DNA of 64,000 nucleotides from Nibricoccus aquaticus (GTDB lineage Bacteria; Verrucomicrobiota; Verrucomicrobiia; Opitutales; Opitutaceae), in contig NZ_CP023344.1 in NCBI RefSeq assembly GCF_002310495.1, positions 1,922,001 to 1,986,000 on the forward strand, given 5' to 3'. The notes under the pieces are model-generated. The model saw only the letters and a program-made list of their open reading frames with translations. It was not told where the DNA came from and made no database searches. The translations under genes and the position numbers were made by a program. Shown one piece after another: positions 53,517 to 61,859 of this stretch (position 1 is the stretch's first letter; each line of letters opens with the position of its first letter).

Positions 53517-54741
53517 GTCTGCCTCCTCCTCCTCCACACCTCCTTCCTTCCTGAGCCGCTGCCTCACCGCAGTCACTCAATGGATCGACTCCGATTACTG
53601 CCCAGAAGGCGCCGAAAAGATGCGCAACGAACCCGACAAGGTCGATTGGGTCCGCGTCATGCCCTTCGTCATCCTGCACTTAGGTTGCTTCGGCATCCTC
53701 TGGGTCGGCGTTTCCGCCTTCGCCGCCTGGGCCGCCGTCTTCCTCTATTTCATCCGCATGTTCGCGGTCACCGGCATCTACCACCGGTACTTCTCTCACA
53801 AAACCTACAGCACCTCCCGCATCGGCCAGTTCATCCTGGCCCTCTGGGGTGGCACCACCGTCCAGCGCGGTGGCCTCTGGTGGGCTTATCACCATCGCCA
53901 TCATCATCAACACTCGGACGATGAAGAAGATGCCCACTCTCCCCACGTCCACGGCTTCCTCTGGTCGCACATCGGCTGGATCACCTCCCGCCGCAATTTC
54001 CCGACCGATTACTCCAAGGTCAAAGACCTCGCCAAGTTCCCTGAGCTCGTCTGGCTCAACCGCTTCGACCTCGTCGTTCCGATTCTCTACGCCGCCTCCA
54101 TGTTCGGCATCGGCGCTCTTCTTGAGCGTTACGCTCCCGGCCTCGGCACCAACGGCTGGCAGATGCTCGTCTGGGGCTTCTTCGTAAGCACCACCGCCCT
54201 CTTCCACGGCACCGCCTGCATCAATTCCATGGCTCACTTGATGGGCAAACGCCGCTTCAAGACCGACGACGATTCCCGTAACAGCTTCATCCTCGCCATC
54301 ATCACGCTCGGCGAAGGCTGGCACAACAATCACCACCGCTACCAAAGCTGCACCCGCAACGGCTTCTACTGGTGGGAAATCGATCCGACCTACTACGGCC
54401 TGAAATTCCTCTCCTGGACCGGCTTCATCTGGGGCCTCAAAGCCGTCCCGCAGTCCATCCTCGACGAAGGCCAGCGCGCCGAACACGCCGCCTCCATCGC
54501 CGCCGCCCAAAAAGCCGCGCACGTCCACCCCGAGTATTCCGCGCTCAAACGCGTCCTCCCCGCCGCCGCCGCCATCGCCGTCGCCACGGTCAACACCGCC
54601 AACATCCAAGTCGTGGAAAAAATCCACGCCAGTCACCATAAGGACGTCACCGAACTCGCCCACGAGCTTCAGCAAAACCAGCCCCCCGCTCAGCAGGCTC
54701 AGTCTCAACCGCAGTCCCCGCAAAATCCTCCGGTCGTCTAA
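53515..54741 (+). CDS. Membrane fatty-acid desaturase (delta-9 acyl-CoA desaturase type)
   Basis: A 408-residue integral membrane di-iron enzyme. The three histidine boxes are present: H90-RYFS-H95, the HHRHHHQH cluster at 126-133 and H270-NNHH. About four helices surround them (LGCFGILWVGVSAFAAW; others near 105 and 190-240). It introduces a cis double bond into saturated acyl chains. The C-terminal 80 residues are extra: Ala-rich, then Gln/Pro-rich, ending PPVV, with no known function. Unsaturated chains made here would be substrates for the CFA-type methyltransferases encoded 6-9 kb downstream. A strong terminator follows. Confidence 0.93.
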   Translation: MSASSSSTPPSFLSRCLTAVTQWIDSDYCPEGAEKMRNEPDKVDWVRVMPFVILHLGCFGILWVGVSAFAAWAAVFLYFIRMFAVTGIYHRYFSHKTYSTSRIGQFILALWGGTTVQRGGLWWAYHHRHHHQHSDDEEDAHSPHVHGFLWSHIGWITSRRNFPTDYSKVKDLAKFPELVWLNRFDLVVPILYAASMFGIGALLERYAPGLGTNGWQMLVWGFFVSTTALFHGTACINSMAHLMGKRRFKTDDDSRNSFILAIITLGEGWHNNHHRYQSCTRNGFYWWEIDPTYYGLKFLSWTGFIWGLKAVPQSILDEGQRAEHAASIAAAQKAAHVHPEYSALKRVLPAAAAIAVATVNTANIQVVEKIHASHHKDVTELAHELQQNQPPAQQAQSQPQSPQNPPVV

Positions 54742-54775
54742 CCCACGCCGCCACGATTTAGCTTCACGCCTCCCC

Positions 54776-54805
54776 GGGCGGACGTCTTTAACGTCCGCCC
54801 TTTTT
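54776..54805 (+). terminator. Terminator of the desaturase gene
   Basis: Arms GGGCGGACGT (54776-54785) and ACGTCCGCCC (54791-54800), 5-nt loop, followed by TTTTT at 54801-54805. Confidence 0.9.
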
Positions 54806-54871
54806 ATTTCCCGCACCGAGCATCCGCTCACGCCCGCCACGCGAACTAACTGATCTCCCTATTTTCCGACC

Positions 54872-54903
54872 ACTGGTCATTGGTCATTCGTCCACTGGTC
54901 ATT
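54872..54903. repeat. Heptamer repeat tract, ACTGGTC/ATTGGTC type, upstream of a start codon
   Basis: ACTGGTC, ATTGGTC, an interrupting ATTCGTCC, then ACTGGTC and ATT; the tract ends 7 bp before the ATG of the FAD oxidoreductase gene. Confidence 0.8.
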
Positions 54904-54910
54904 TTCCCTC

Positions 54911-56236
54911 ATGTCTTCCCTCGCCATCATCGGCACCGGCATCGCCGGCCTCGGCTGCGCCCACTTCCTCCACCGCCACTTCGACCTCACCCTCTTCGAG
55001 CAGGCCGAAAAACCCGGCGGCCACGCCAACACCCTCACCCACACCGAGCCCCCGCAGATCGCCGACCCCGCGAAAAAACGCCCCGCCCTCGCCGCCCGCC
55101 CCGTCCCCATCGACACCGGCTTCATGGTCTACAACGAGGTCACCTACCCCCACCTCACCCGCCTCTTCCGCCAGCTCGGCGTCGCCTCCAAAAAAACCGA
55201 CATGTCCTTCGGCGTCCGCCACGCCGACACCGGCCTCGAATACTGCGGCTCCTCCCTCAACCACCTCTTCGCCCAACGCAAAAACCTCCTCCGCCCCCGC
55301 TTCTGGCGGATGCTCTCCGCCATCAACCGCTTCAATAAAGAAGCCATCCCCGCCCTCGCCGACCCCGAGACCTCCCAGCTCACCCTCGGCGAATACGTCC
55401 GCCGCCGCGCCTACGGCGACGACTTCTTCCAGCTTTATCTCGTGCCGATGAGCTCCGCCGTCTGGTCCACCCCGCCCGAGCTCATGCTCTCCTTCCCCGC
55501 CGCGACTTTGCTCCGCTTCTTCCACAACCACGGTTTCCTCGGCCTCCACACCCAACACCAATGGATGACCGTCGCCGGCGGCTCCCAAGCCTACGTCGAA
55601 AAAATCACCGCCCCCTTCCGCGAAAACATCCGCCTCGGCCAGAAAGCCACCCGCGTCCTTCGCCATCCCCGCGACCAAGGTGTCACCATCACCACCGCCA
55701 CCGGCGCTACCCACACCTTCGACAAAGTCATCCTCGCCTGCCACGGCGACCAAGCCCTCCGCCTCCTCGTCAACCCCACGCCCACCGAGACCCGCCTCCT
55801 CGGCGAATTCCACTACCAGCCCAACACCGCCACGGTCCACACCGACGCCTCCGTCATGCCCAAGACCCGCCTCGCCTGGTCCGCCTGGAACTACGAAATC
55901 ACCCGCGACGCCACCGGCCAGCTCTCCACCGCCACGCATTACTGGATGAATAAACTCCAAGGCGTCTCCGACCGCGAAAATTACTTCGTCACCATCAACC
56001 GCCCCGACGCCATCGCTCCCGAAAAAGTCCTCAAACGCATCGAGTACGACCACCCCCTCTTCAGCCTCGGCGCCACCCGCGCCCAAGCCGAACTCCCCGC
56101 GCTCAACCAACTCTCCGCCTCCCAGACCACCTACTTCGCCGGCAGCTATTTTAAGCACGGCTTCCACGAAGACGCCTTCGCCAGCGCCGTCGCCCTCAGC
56201 GAGATCCTCCTCAAACGCGACCCCTGGAACTGCTGA
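54911..56236 (+). CDS. FAD-dependent amine-oxidase-like oxidoreductase (lipid cluster)
   Basis: A 441-residue flavoprotein. The FAD-binding GTGIAGLG lies at residues 8-15 and EQAEKPGGHAN at about 30. A PVPIDTGFMVYNEVTYPHLT segment and a C-terminal YFAGSYFKHGFHEDAFASAV complete the pattern. This NAD/FAD-binding protein type regularly accompanies DUF1365 and CFA-synthase-like genes, as here (58986-61319), where it is linked to modified or furan-type fatty acids. It probably acts as a desaturase or oxidase on methylated acyl chains. The start at 54911 lies just after a heptamer tract. Confidence 0.88.
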   Translation: MSSLAIIGTGIAGLGCAHFLHRHFDLTLFEQAEKPGGHANTLTHTEPPQIADPAKKRPALAARPVPIDTGFMVYNEVTYPHLTRLFRQLGVASKKTDMSFGVRHADTGLEYCGSSLNHLFAQRKNLLRPRFWRMLSAINRFNKEAIPALADPETSQLTLGEYVRRRAYGDDFFQLYLVPMSSAVWSTPPELMLSFPAATLLRFFHNHGFLGLHTQHQWMTVAGGSQAYVEKITAPFRENIRLGQKATRVLRHPRDQGVTITTATGATHTFDKVILACHGDQALRLLVNPTPTETRLLGEFHYQPNTATVHTDASVMPKTRLAWSAWNYEITRDATGQLSTATHYWMNKLQGVSDRENYFVTINRPDAIAPEKVLKRIEYDHPLFSLGATRAQAELPALNQLSASQTTYFAGSYFKHGFHEDAFASAVALSEILLKRDPWNC

Positions 56237-56240
56237 TTCC

Positions 56241-56362
56241 TTGGAGGGACGCCCTCCGTATCGTCCGCCCCCCCCGAGGTAGGGCGGGTTAGCCCTAACC
56301 CCGCCGATTCACCTCCACCCGCTTTCCTGCTACTCGCGCCAGCGCATTGGTCATTGGTCATT
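56241..56362. repeat. Composite repeat: family C, family A, spacer, heptamers
   Basis: A family C element (56241-56267) is followed by family A (56274-56325), then TCCTGCTACTCGCGC, then ATTGGTC x2 (56346-56359). The same module order (hairpin, CTGCTACTCGCGC, heptamers) occurs at 2678-2845. It separates the FAD gene from the TonB gene. Confidence 0.8.
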
Positions 56363-56443
56363 CACTCGCCCCCCGCGCGAGTGAAGGGTTTCCCCCTCGC
56401 CCGGGTTTATACAGGCCAACACAACCGCCCGCCCACGCCGCCC

Positions 56444-57238
56444 ATGAAAACCCTCCACTCCCTCCGCCTCCTTCCCGCGCTCCTCACACCCCTGCTCGCA
56501 CCCCTCGCGCACGCGGCCGACCAGCCTGCACCACCGCCCGCAGCGGCCTCCCCGTCTCCCGCTTCCCCCGACACCGCCGCCCTCTCCGTCATCACCCCCT
56601 GCAAAGTCATCCGCACCCAGCCCATCAGCTACCCGATGCCCCTCCTGCGCGACGGCATCTCCCACGGCGAAGCCCGCGTCCTCGCCAGCATCGACGCCGA
56701 CGGCCGCCTCACCGAGTCCATGGTTCTCGGATACACCCATAAACCCTTCGCTACCTCCGCCCTTGCCGCCCTCGCCGTCTGGAAATTCCAGCCCGCCCGC
56801 GTCAACGGCCAGCCCGTCGGCACCGTCGCCGACATCACCTTCCGCTTCGAAGTCGATGGCATCCTCCTGGTGGAACGCGTCGGCGTCCCCCAGTACACTC
56901 CTGGCGATACCTACGGCAGCGACTACATCTACCACCCCCACGGCCTCCGCAGCCTCGATTCCATCCCCACCCCGATTCACGTCACCCAACCCGTTTACCC
57001 CAAAGAATGGATCGACCAAGGCCATCGCGGCACTGTGGCTGTCGATTTCTACATCGATGAAACCGGCGCCGTCCGCATGCCCTCCGTCTCCGCCACGCAA
57101 AACCCCCTTCTGGCCGCCGCCGCCTCCACCGCCGTCAGCGAATGGAAATTCTCCCCCCCCAAGCACAAAGGCCGCCCCGTCCTCGCCCACTGCCAGCAAA
57201 TCTTCAAATTCGAGCCCGACGCCCCCGTCGCGCCTTGA
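56444..57238 (+). CDS. Exported protein with two TonB C-terminal domains
   Basis: A 264-residue protein with a signal peptide (MKTLHSLRLLPALLTPLLAP, cleaved near AHAA) and a Pro/Ala-rich spacer. Two TonB_C-type domains follow: about 65-140 (GEARVLASIDADGRLTESMV, then ALAALAVWKFQPARVNGQPV) and about 180-258 (QPVYPKEWIDQGHRGTVAVD, then STAVSEWKFSPPKHKGRPVL). Classical TonB has one such domain and an N-terminal anchor kept in the inner membrane. Here the leader looks cleavable and no ExbBD genes are adjacent, so it may be a periplasmic variant and not an energy transducer. Confidence 0.85.
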   Translation: MKTLHSLRLLPALLTPLLAPLAHAADQPAPPPAAASPSPASPDTAALSVITPCKVIRTQPISYPMPLLRDGISHGEARVLASIDADGRLTESMVLGYTHKPFATSALAALAVWKFQPARVNGQPVGTVADITFRFEVDGILLVERVGVPQYTPGDTYGSDYIYHPHGLRSLDSIPTPIHVTQPVYPKEWIDQGHRGTVAVDFYIDETGAVRMPSVSATQNPLLAAAASTAVSEWKFSPPKHKGRPVLAHCQQIFKFEPDAPVAP

Positions 57239-57248
57239 ATCACGCCCC

Positions 57249-57362
57249 TGAAGAGACGACCTCCGTGTCGTCCGCCCTGTAGGGCTCGACCTCGCGTCGA
57301 GCCGTTCGCGAACCGCCCGCTTTACCGCTAATCGCTCACTGGTCACTGGTCACTGGTCACTC
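57249..57362. repeat. Composite repeat: family C, family B, heptamers
   Basis: Family C (57249-57274), then family B (57280-57323, arms GGCTCGAC and GTCGAGCC), then ACTGGTC x3 (57338-57358), all between convergent genes. Confidence 0.85.
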
Positions 57363-57371
57363 GCGCGAACC

Positions 57372-57971
57372 TCACCGCCCCGCTTCCACCCGCAACCCCG
57401 CCAGCTCATCCTTCAACCGCTGGCGCGCCCGATAAAGCCGCGTCTCCACCCCGCGCTCCGAGCAACCCGTGACTTCCCCGATCTCGCGATAACTCAGATG
57501 CTCATAGTGGTGCAGCAACAACGTCGCCTTCAGATCATGCGGCAGCCGGTCGATCGCCGCGCCCAGCGCCTCGATCGTCTCCTTCCGCTCCATCGCATCA
57601 TCCGGCGCGGGCGCTTCCGCCACCGGCTCGCGCCCCGCCGTCTCATCGAGACTCACCGATGGATGCCGCTCCCGCCACCGATGCCGGTTGCGACACAAAT
57701 TCACCAGCGTCGTGAACAACCACGCCGAGATATTCGAGTCCTCCGCCAGCCGCTCACGATGCTGGTACAGCTTCACGAAAACCTCCGCCGATAAATCCCG
57801 CGCATCCGCGCTGTTCCGCACATACCGCCACGCAAAATTAAACAACGGCTTCTCCCACCGCGCGATCATCCGCCCCAGCGCCTCATCGTCGCCGCCACGA
57901 AGCGCAAGCCAGTCCGCCAGATCGCTGCCGGGGTGGGATTTCACGGGGTAAGGGGTTTCCAAGACACTCAC
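57372..57971 (-). CDS. ECF-type RNA polymerase sigma factor
   Basis: A 199-residue sigma factor starting with GTG at 57971 (MSVLETPYPV). Region 2 covers about 28-95 (GRMIARWEKPLFNFAWRYVR, then NSADARDLSAEVFVKLYQHR). Region 4 covers about 140-190 (LPHDLKATLLLHHYEHLSYR, then EIGEVTGCSERGVETRLYRA). There is no sigma-1 or region 3. It is the third gene of a minus-strand operon, 7 bp after a periplasmic sensor-like gene. The order (membrane protein, sensor, sigma) matches CnrY-CnrX-CnrH of Cupriavidus. Likely targets include the lipid-modification genes on both sides. Confidence 0.93.
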   Translation of the reverse strand: MSVLETPYPVKSHPGSDLADWLALRGGDDEALGRMIARWEKPLFNFAWRYVRNSADARDLSAEVFVKLYQHRERLAEDSNISAWLFTTLVNLCRNRHRWRERHPSVSLDETAGREPVAEAPAPDDAMERKETIEALGAAIDRLPHDLKATLLLHHYEHLSYREIGEVTGCSERGVETRLYRARQRLKDELAGLRVEAGR

Positions 57972-57978
57972 GACACGC

Positions 57979-58440
57979 TCAACCCGACGGATCGACTCTC
58001 AACGTCCTCAGCGCCGGCTCCAGCAAGCTCAGATACTGCTCCCGCTGCCCCGGCGTCATCACCCGCGAAGCCTCCGCCACCAGCCGCTCCGTGGACAGCG
58101 CGCACTCCCGGTCCAGCCGCCGCCGCTCCTCCACGAACTTCGCGAACTCCAGAAAATCGATACGCCCCTCCGCCGCCCGCTCCCGCTCGAACGCCGCCAG
58201 CTCCGTCCGCATCGCCGCCACCTCCGCTGCCAGCGCCTTGAGCTGCGGCGCCGACTGCTCATGCAACGCCCGGATGCGCGCCACCTGCGCCGCATCCAGC
58301 CCCAGACTCGCCTGCATCAACTTCAACTGCGCACCCAGATCCGCCGTATGCCGCGGCGCCTTCGCCAGCGACAGCCATCCGAAATGCGCCCCGACCCCGC
58401 CCACCAGCCCGAGGAGAAAAATGAACAGCGTCCGCTTCAT
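57979..58440 (-). CDS. Periplasmic heavy-metal-sensor-like (CnrX/Spy-type) protein
   Basis: A 153-residue protein with an N-terminal membrane anchor (LFIFLLGLVGGVGAHFGWL) and a long four-helix hairpin-like periplasmic part (GLDAAQVARIRALHEQSAPQ; MTPGQREQYLSLLEPALRTL) typical of the metal-resistance/CnrX superfamily. Few histidines are present, so a metal signal is not assured; oxidative or envelope stress is also possible. Its start overlaps the stop of the preceding membrane-protein gene (ATGA, 58437-58440), and the sigma factor gene follows. It should transmit a signal to the anti-sigma partner. Confidence 0.82.
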   Translation of the reverse strand: MKRTLFIFLLGLVGGVGAHFGWLSLAKAPRHTADLGAQLKLMQASLGLDAAQVARIRALHEQSAPQLKALAAEVAAMRTELAAFERERAAEGRIDFLEFAKFVEERRRLDRECALSTERLVAEASRVMTPGQREQYLSLLEPALRTLRVDPSG

Positions 58441-58796
58441 GACTTAGCCCCCGTCTCGACCGTCGAACTCGTCCGGTCAGCCGACTCCAGCAACGGATCG
58501 ATCAGCCGCAGATAACTCTGCATCAGCTCCCGGTTGTACTCCGATTGCAGCCGCGACCGCCGCGCCTCCGCCAAAAAAAGTCCCAGCAACACACACGCCG
58601 CCACAAACGCCGCCGCAAACGACGGCCGCGCAAACGCTCCGTGAACCATCTCCCAAAACGTCCGCTTCACCGGCTCCTCCATCCGCGCGATCCTCCGCCA
58701 CACCTCCGGTGCCAGCGGCCCGGGCGAAGACGGCGCACCCCGCCCCCACTGATCGAGCAGTGAATCGAGCGGATCAGGCGGCGGTGTCGGTTGCAT
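58437..58796 (-). CDS. Single-pass membrane protein, probable anti-sigma (CnrY-like position)
   Basis: A 119-residue protein (MQPTPPPDPLDSLLDQWGRG). About 60 cytoplasmic residues with the acidic/aromatic stretch EVWRRIARMEEP precede one helix (FAAAFVAACVLLGLFLAEA) and a short periplasmic tail. This is the shape of a small anti-sigma factor: cytoplasmic sigma-binding segment, one membrane span. No zinc-binding HxxxCxxC is present, so it is not a ZAS type. As first gene of the operon with sensor and ECF sigma, it is the best candidate for the anti-sigma partner. The start at 58796 was preferred to the longer frame to 58907. Confidence 0.75.
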   Translation of the reverse strand: MQPTPPPDPLDSLLDQWGRGAPSSPGPLAPEVWRRIARMEEPVKRTFWEMVHGAFARPSFAAAFVAACVLLGLFLAEARRSRLQSEYNRELMQSYLRLIDPLLESADRTSSTVETGAKS

Positions 58797-58985
58797 GATG
58801 GGAAAAATTAAAAACAGACCCTGGCAGGAGAGAAATTGGGAGCGGTCACAGACCCGGCCACAAGCCAGGCATTCCCTATAACCCCGCCCCCCAGAAAATC
58901 CCTTCAAAAAATTCCCCTGCCTGCATCCGCCCTACCGACCGGCTCGTAACCCCTTGCAACGCGCTCTCCCGCGTGCCTTTCCGCC

Positions 58986-59966
58986 ATGCAATCCTGCCTC
59001 TACGAATGCCGTGTGATGCACCATCGGTTCACCCCGAAGGCCCACCGCTTCGCGTACCGGATTTTTATGATGGCCATCGACCTCGACGAACTCCCCGACC
59101 TTCACCGCCGTCTCCGCCTCTTCTCCGTCAACCGCCCCAACCTCTACTCTTTCCGCGAAGGCGACCACCTCCCCGCCACCCCCACCCACAACCCCTCGCC
59201 CGACAACCCCGCCGCCCGCCCCCAGCCATCATCCAACGCGTCCTCGGCTCCGCCCTCCCTCAAAGCCCGCGTCCTCGCCCACCTCGCCGCCCACGGCATC
59301 GACCTCACCGGCGGCCGCGTCCTCTTAGTCTCCCTTCCGCGCATCCTCGGCTACCTCTTCAAGCCCGTCTCCTTCTACTTCTGCTACGACCGCCACGGCC
59401 ACCCCGTCGCCGCCCTCGCCGAAGTCACCAACACCTTCCACGAGCTCAAACCCTACACCCTCGGCCCGGAAACCCGCACCCAGCCCGAGGACCGCGCGCA
59501 CGCCAACACCCAGCCACCTTCCGTCGCACCCGCCGACGCTTCCCCTTCCACCGATAATACCCCCTTCCGCCTCCGCGTCCCCAAACACTTCTACGTCTCC
59601 CCCTTTTCCGACGTGGACATCGCCTTCGACTTCACCCTCCGCCCGCCCACCGAACGCCTCTCCGTCCAGATCGACGACTACGAGGGCAACCACCGCACGC
59701 TCACGACCACCCTCGCCGGCCCCCGCCGGCCGCTGACCGACGCCGCCCTCGCGTCTTACCTTTTCAAATACCCGCTGCTCACCCTTCGCGTGATCACCCT
59801 CATCCACTGGCACGCCCTCCGCCTCTGGCTCAAACGCGTCCCCTGGTTCGCCAAATCCGCCCGCCCCGCCGACCAGCGCGACCTCCATCACCCGCACGCC
59901 TCGCTCACCGCGCCCTCCTCTCCTTCCGAAGTTCCGCCCCTCCGCCCCTCAGCGCTTCCGCGATAA
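58986..59966 (+). CDS. DUF1365 family protein (lipid cluster)
   Basis: A 326-residue protein. It opens SCLYECRVMHHRFTPKAHRF and has YRIFMMAIDLDELPDL, LFSVNRPNLYSFREGDH and RILGYLFKPVSFYFCYDRHG, all hallmarks of DUF1365. A variable insert rich in Pro, Ala and Asn lies near residue 70-90. The family is regularly encoded next to CFA-synthase-like methyltransferases and a flavin oxidoreductase, in operons under ECF sigma control in proteobacteria. Here it is divergent from the sigma operon (190 bp apart) and 42 bp upstream of the methyltransferase gene. Confidence 0.93.
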   Translation: MQSCLYECRVMHHRFTPKAHRFAYRIFMMAIDLDELPDLHRRLRLFSVNRPNLYSFREGDHLPATPTHNPSPDNPAARPQPSSNASSAPPSLKARVLAHLAAHGIDLTGGRVLLVSLPRILGYLFKPVSFYFCYDRHGHPVAALAEVTNTFHELKPYTLGPETRTQPEDRAHANTQPPSVAPADASPSTDNTPFRLRVPKHFYVSPFSDVDIAFDFTLRPPTERLSVQIDDYEGNHRTLTTTLAGPRRPLTDAALASYLFKYPLLTLRVITLIHWHALRLWLKRVPWFAKSARPADQRDLHHPHASLTAPSSPSEVPPLRPSALPR

Positions 59967-60008
59967 AATTCTCCGTCCCCGCAGCCTCCGCATCACCACC
60001 TCCGCCGC

Positions 60009-61319
60009 ATGAGCCAGCCACTCACCCGCACCGCCTCCGCGCCCGCCGCGCTTCACGCCTCCTCCGGGAAAAAAACGTCACTCTGGCAGACGCCCGTCAT
60101 CAACGCCCTCGCCGGCATGACCCGCGGCCACCTCCACCTAGAACTCCCCGACGGCTCCACCCGCGACTTCGGTGCCACCTCCGCCCGCGAAACCGCTTCG
60201 CCCCTTCCCTCCGGCATCGCCCCCCACGCCACCCTCCGCGTCCGCCGCCCCGCCTTCTTCAACAAATGCGCCCTCTCCGGCGACATCGGCTTCGCCGAAT
60301 CCTACATCGACGGCGATTGGGAAACCCCCGACCTCACCGCCCTCATCGCCTGGTTTCTCCAAAATCTGGAAAACGCCCCCACCCTCTCCGGCTCCTCCCG
60401 CCGCACACCGTTCGCCCTCAACGCCCTTCGCCTCGTCAACCGCCTCGGCCACGTCTTCCGCGCCAACACCCGCGCCAACTCCGCCCGCAACATCCGTGAA
60501 CACTACGACCTCTCCAACGACTTCTTCGCCCTCTTCCTCGACCCGTCGATGATGTACTCCAGCGCCCTCTGGACCGATCCCGACGCCTCCCTCGCCGACG
60601 CCCAGCACGAAAAAAACGACGCCCTCTGCCGCTCGCTCCGCCTCACGCCCGCCGACCGCGTCCTCGAGATCGGCACCGGCTGGGGCGGCTGGGCCCTCCA
60701 CGCCGCGCAAAATTACGGCTGCCACGTCACCACCGTCACCATCTCCCAACAACAGTACGACTTCGCCCGCCGCCGCGTCATCCACGCCGGCCTTGGCGAC
60801 CGCATCGAAGTCCGCCTCCAAGACTACCGCGATCTCACCGGCTCCTTCGACAAGATCGTCTCCATCGAGATGCTCGAAGCCGTCGGCCACGCCTACCAAC
60901 AAACCTACTTCGCCACCGTCTCCCGCCTCCTCAAGCCCGACGGCCTCCTCGCCCTCCAGTACATCGCGTGCCCGGATAACCGATACGACCAGCTCCGCCG
61001 CGGCGTGGACTTCATCCAGAAACACATCTTCCCCGGCTCCCTCCTCCTCTCTCCCAACCGCGTCAACACCCTCCTCGCCGAGACCGGCGGCTTCACCCTC
61101 CACAGCCACCGTGACTTCGGCCCCGATTACGCCCGCACGTTGAAGCTCTGGCGCGACGCCTTCCTCGCCAAACTCCCCGCTGTCCGCGCCCTCGGTTTCG
61201 ACGACCGCTTCATCCGCAAATGGACCTACTACCTCGCCTACTGCGAAGCCGCCTTCGCCATGCGCAACATCTCCGTCGTCCACACCCTCCACACCCGCCC
61301 CAACAACCTCAGCCTCTGA
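60009..61319 (+). CDS. Cyclopropane-fatty-acyl-phospholipid synthase-family methyltransferase
   Basis: A 436-residue SAM-dependent enzyme. The N-terminal domain (about 1-150) binds acyl chains. The SAM motif VLEIGTGWGGWALHAAQ lies at about 217-233; ISQQQYDFARRRV and SIEMLEAVGHAYQQTYFATV follow. It is preceded by the family phrase NIREHYDLSNDFFALFLDPS. Such enzymes add a methylene or methyl group to unsaturated acyl chains of membrane lipids. The neighbouring FAD oxidoreductase and DUF1365 suggest methyl-branched or furan-type products. A terminator-like hairpin follows. Confidence 0.93.
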   Translation: MSQPLTRTASAPAALHASSGKKTSLWQTPVINALAGMTRGHLHLELPDGSTRDFGATSARETASPLPSGIAPHATLRVRRPAFFNKCALSGDIGFAESYIDGDWETPDLTALIAWFLQNLENAPTLSGSSRRTPFALNALRLVNRLGHVFRANTRANSARNIREHYDLSNDFFALFLDPSMMYSSALWTDPDASLADAQHEKNDALCRSLRLTPADRVLEIGTGWGGWALHAAQNYGCHVTTVTISQQQYDFARRRVIHAGLGDRIEVRLQDYRDLTGSFDKIVSIEMLEAVGHAYQQTYFATVSRLLKPDGLLALQYIACPDNRYDQLRRGVDFIQKHIFPGSLLLSPNRVNTLLAETGGFTLHSHRDFGPDYARTLKLWRDAFLAKLPAVRALGFDDRFIRKWTYYLAYCEAAFAMRNISVVHTLHTRPNNLSL

Positions 61320-61324
61320 GGTGG

Positions 61325-61348
61325 AGCGCGCACTCCGAGCGCGCTTTT
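61325..61348 (+). terminator. Hairpin terminator after the CFA-type gene
   Basis: Arms AGCGCGC (61325-61331) and GCGCGCT (61339-61345) with a 7-nt loop, then TTT. The T tract is short, so read-through to downstream genes is possible. Confidence 0.6.
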
Positions 61349-61429
61349 GAACACCGCCCAATTTCCCACTACTAGCGCCCCAACTCCGGTCATTGGTCGC
61401 CCTCCGACCTACTCGCTACTTCCTCCGCG

Positions 61430-61825
61430 ATGATTCTTTTCCTCCGTTTCTTCTTCCTCCTCGTCCTCGCCTCCATGTTCGCCGTCACCGGCTGGGCCAG
61501 CTCCCTCTGCCCGCTCTTCTCCGTCCCGCGCGAAGTCGCCACCCACCCCTGGTTCATCGCCACCCTCTTCGATGCCTACTGGGGCTTCCTCACCTTCTAC
61601 GTCTGGGTCTTCTTCCAACAAACCGCCTGGCACGCCCGTCTCGTCTGGCTCATCGCCATCCTCCTCCTCGGCAACATCGCCATGGCCCTCTACTGCCTCA
61701 ACGCCCTCTTCCGCGTCCCGCTGCCCACGCCACTCTCCGAAGTCCTAATCGCCCGCCGCCCCGGCCCCAGCTGGCTTGGCACCTCCCTCGCCGCCGCCGG
61801 CATCGGCATCTTGTTTATCGCCTGA
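61430..61825 (+). CDS. DUF1475 family membrane protein
   Basis: A 131-residue protein with about four helices. The motif SLCPLFSVPREVATHPWFIA, followed by TLFDAYWGFLTFYVWVFFQQ, is typical of DUF1475. The family has no known activity but is often found with lipid-modification genes of this type. Its leader contains CTACTCGCTACT heptamer sequence (about 61409-61420). The following gene probably starts 34 bp after its stop. Confidence 0.85.
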   Translation: MILFLRFFFLLVLASMFAVTGWASSLCPLFSVPREVATHPWFIATLFDAYWGFLTFYVWVFFQQTAWHARLVWLIAILLLGNIAMALYCLNALFRVPLPTPLSEVLIARRPGPSWLGTSLAAAGIGILFIA

Positions 61826-61859
61826 CGCCCCCGCTTCCGGCTCACTGCGCACCTCCCGC

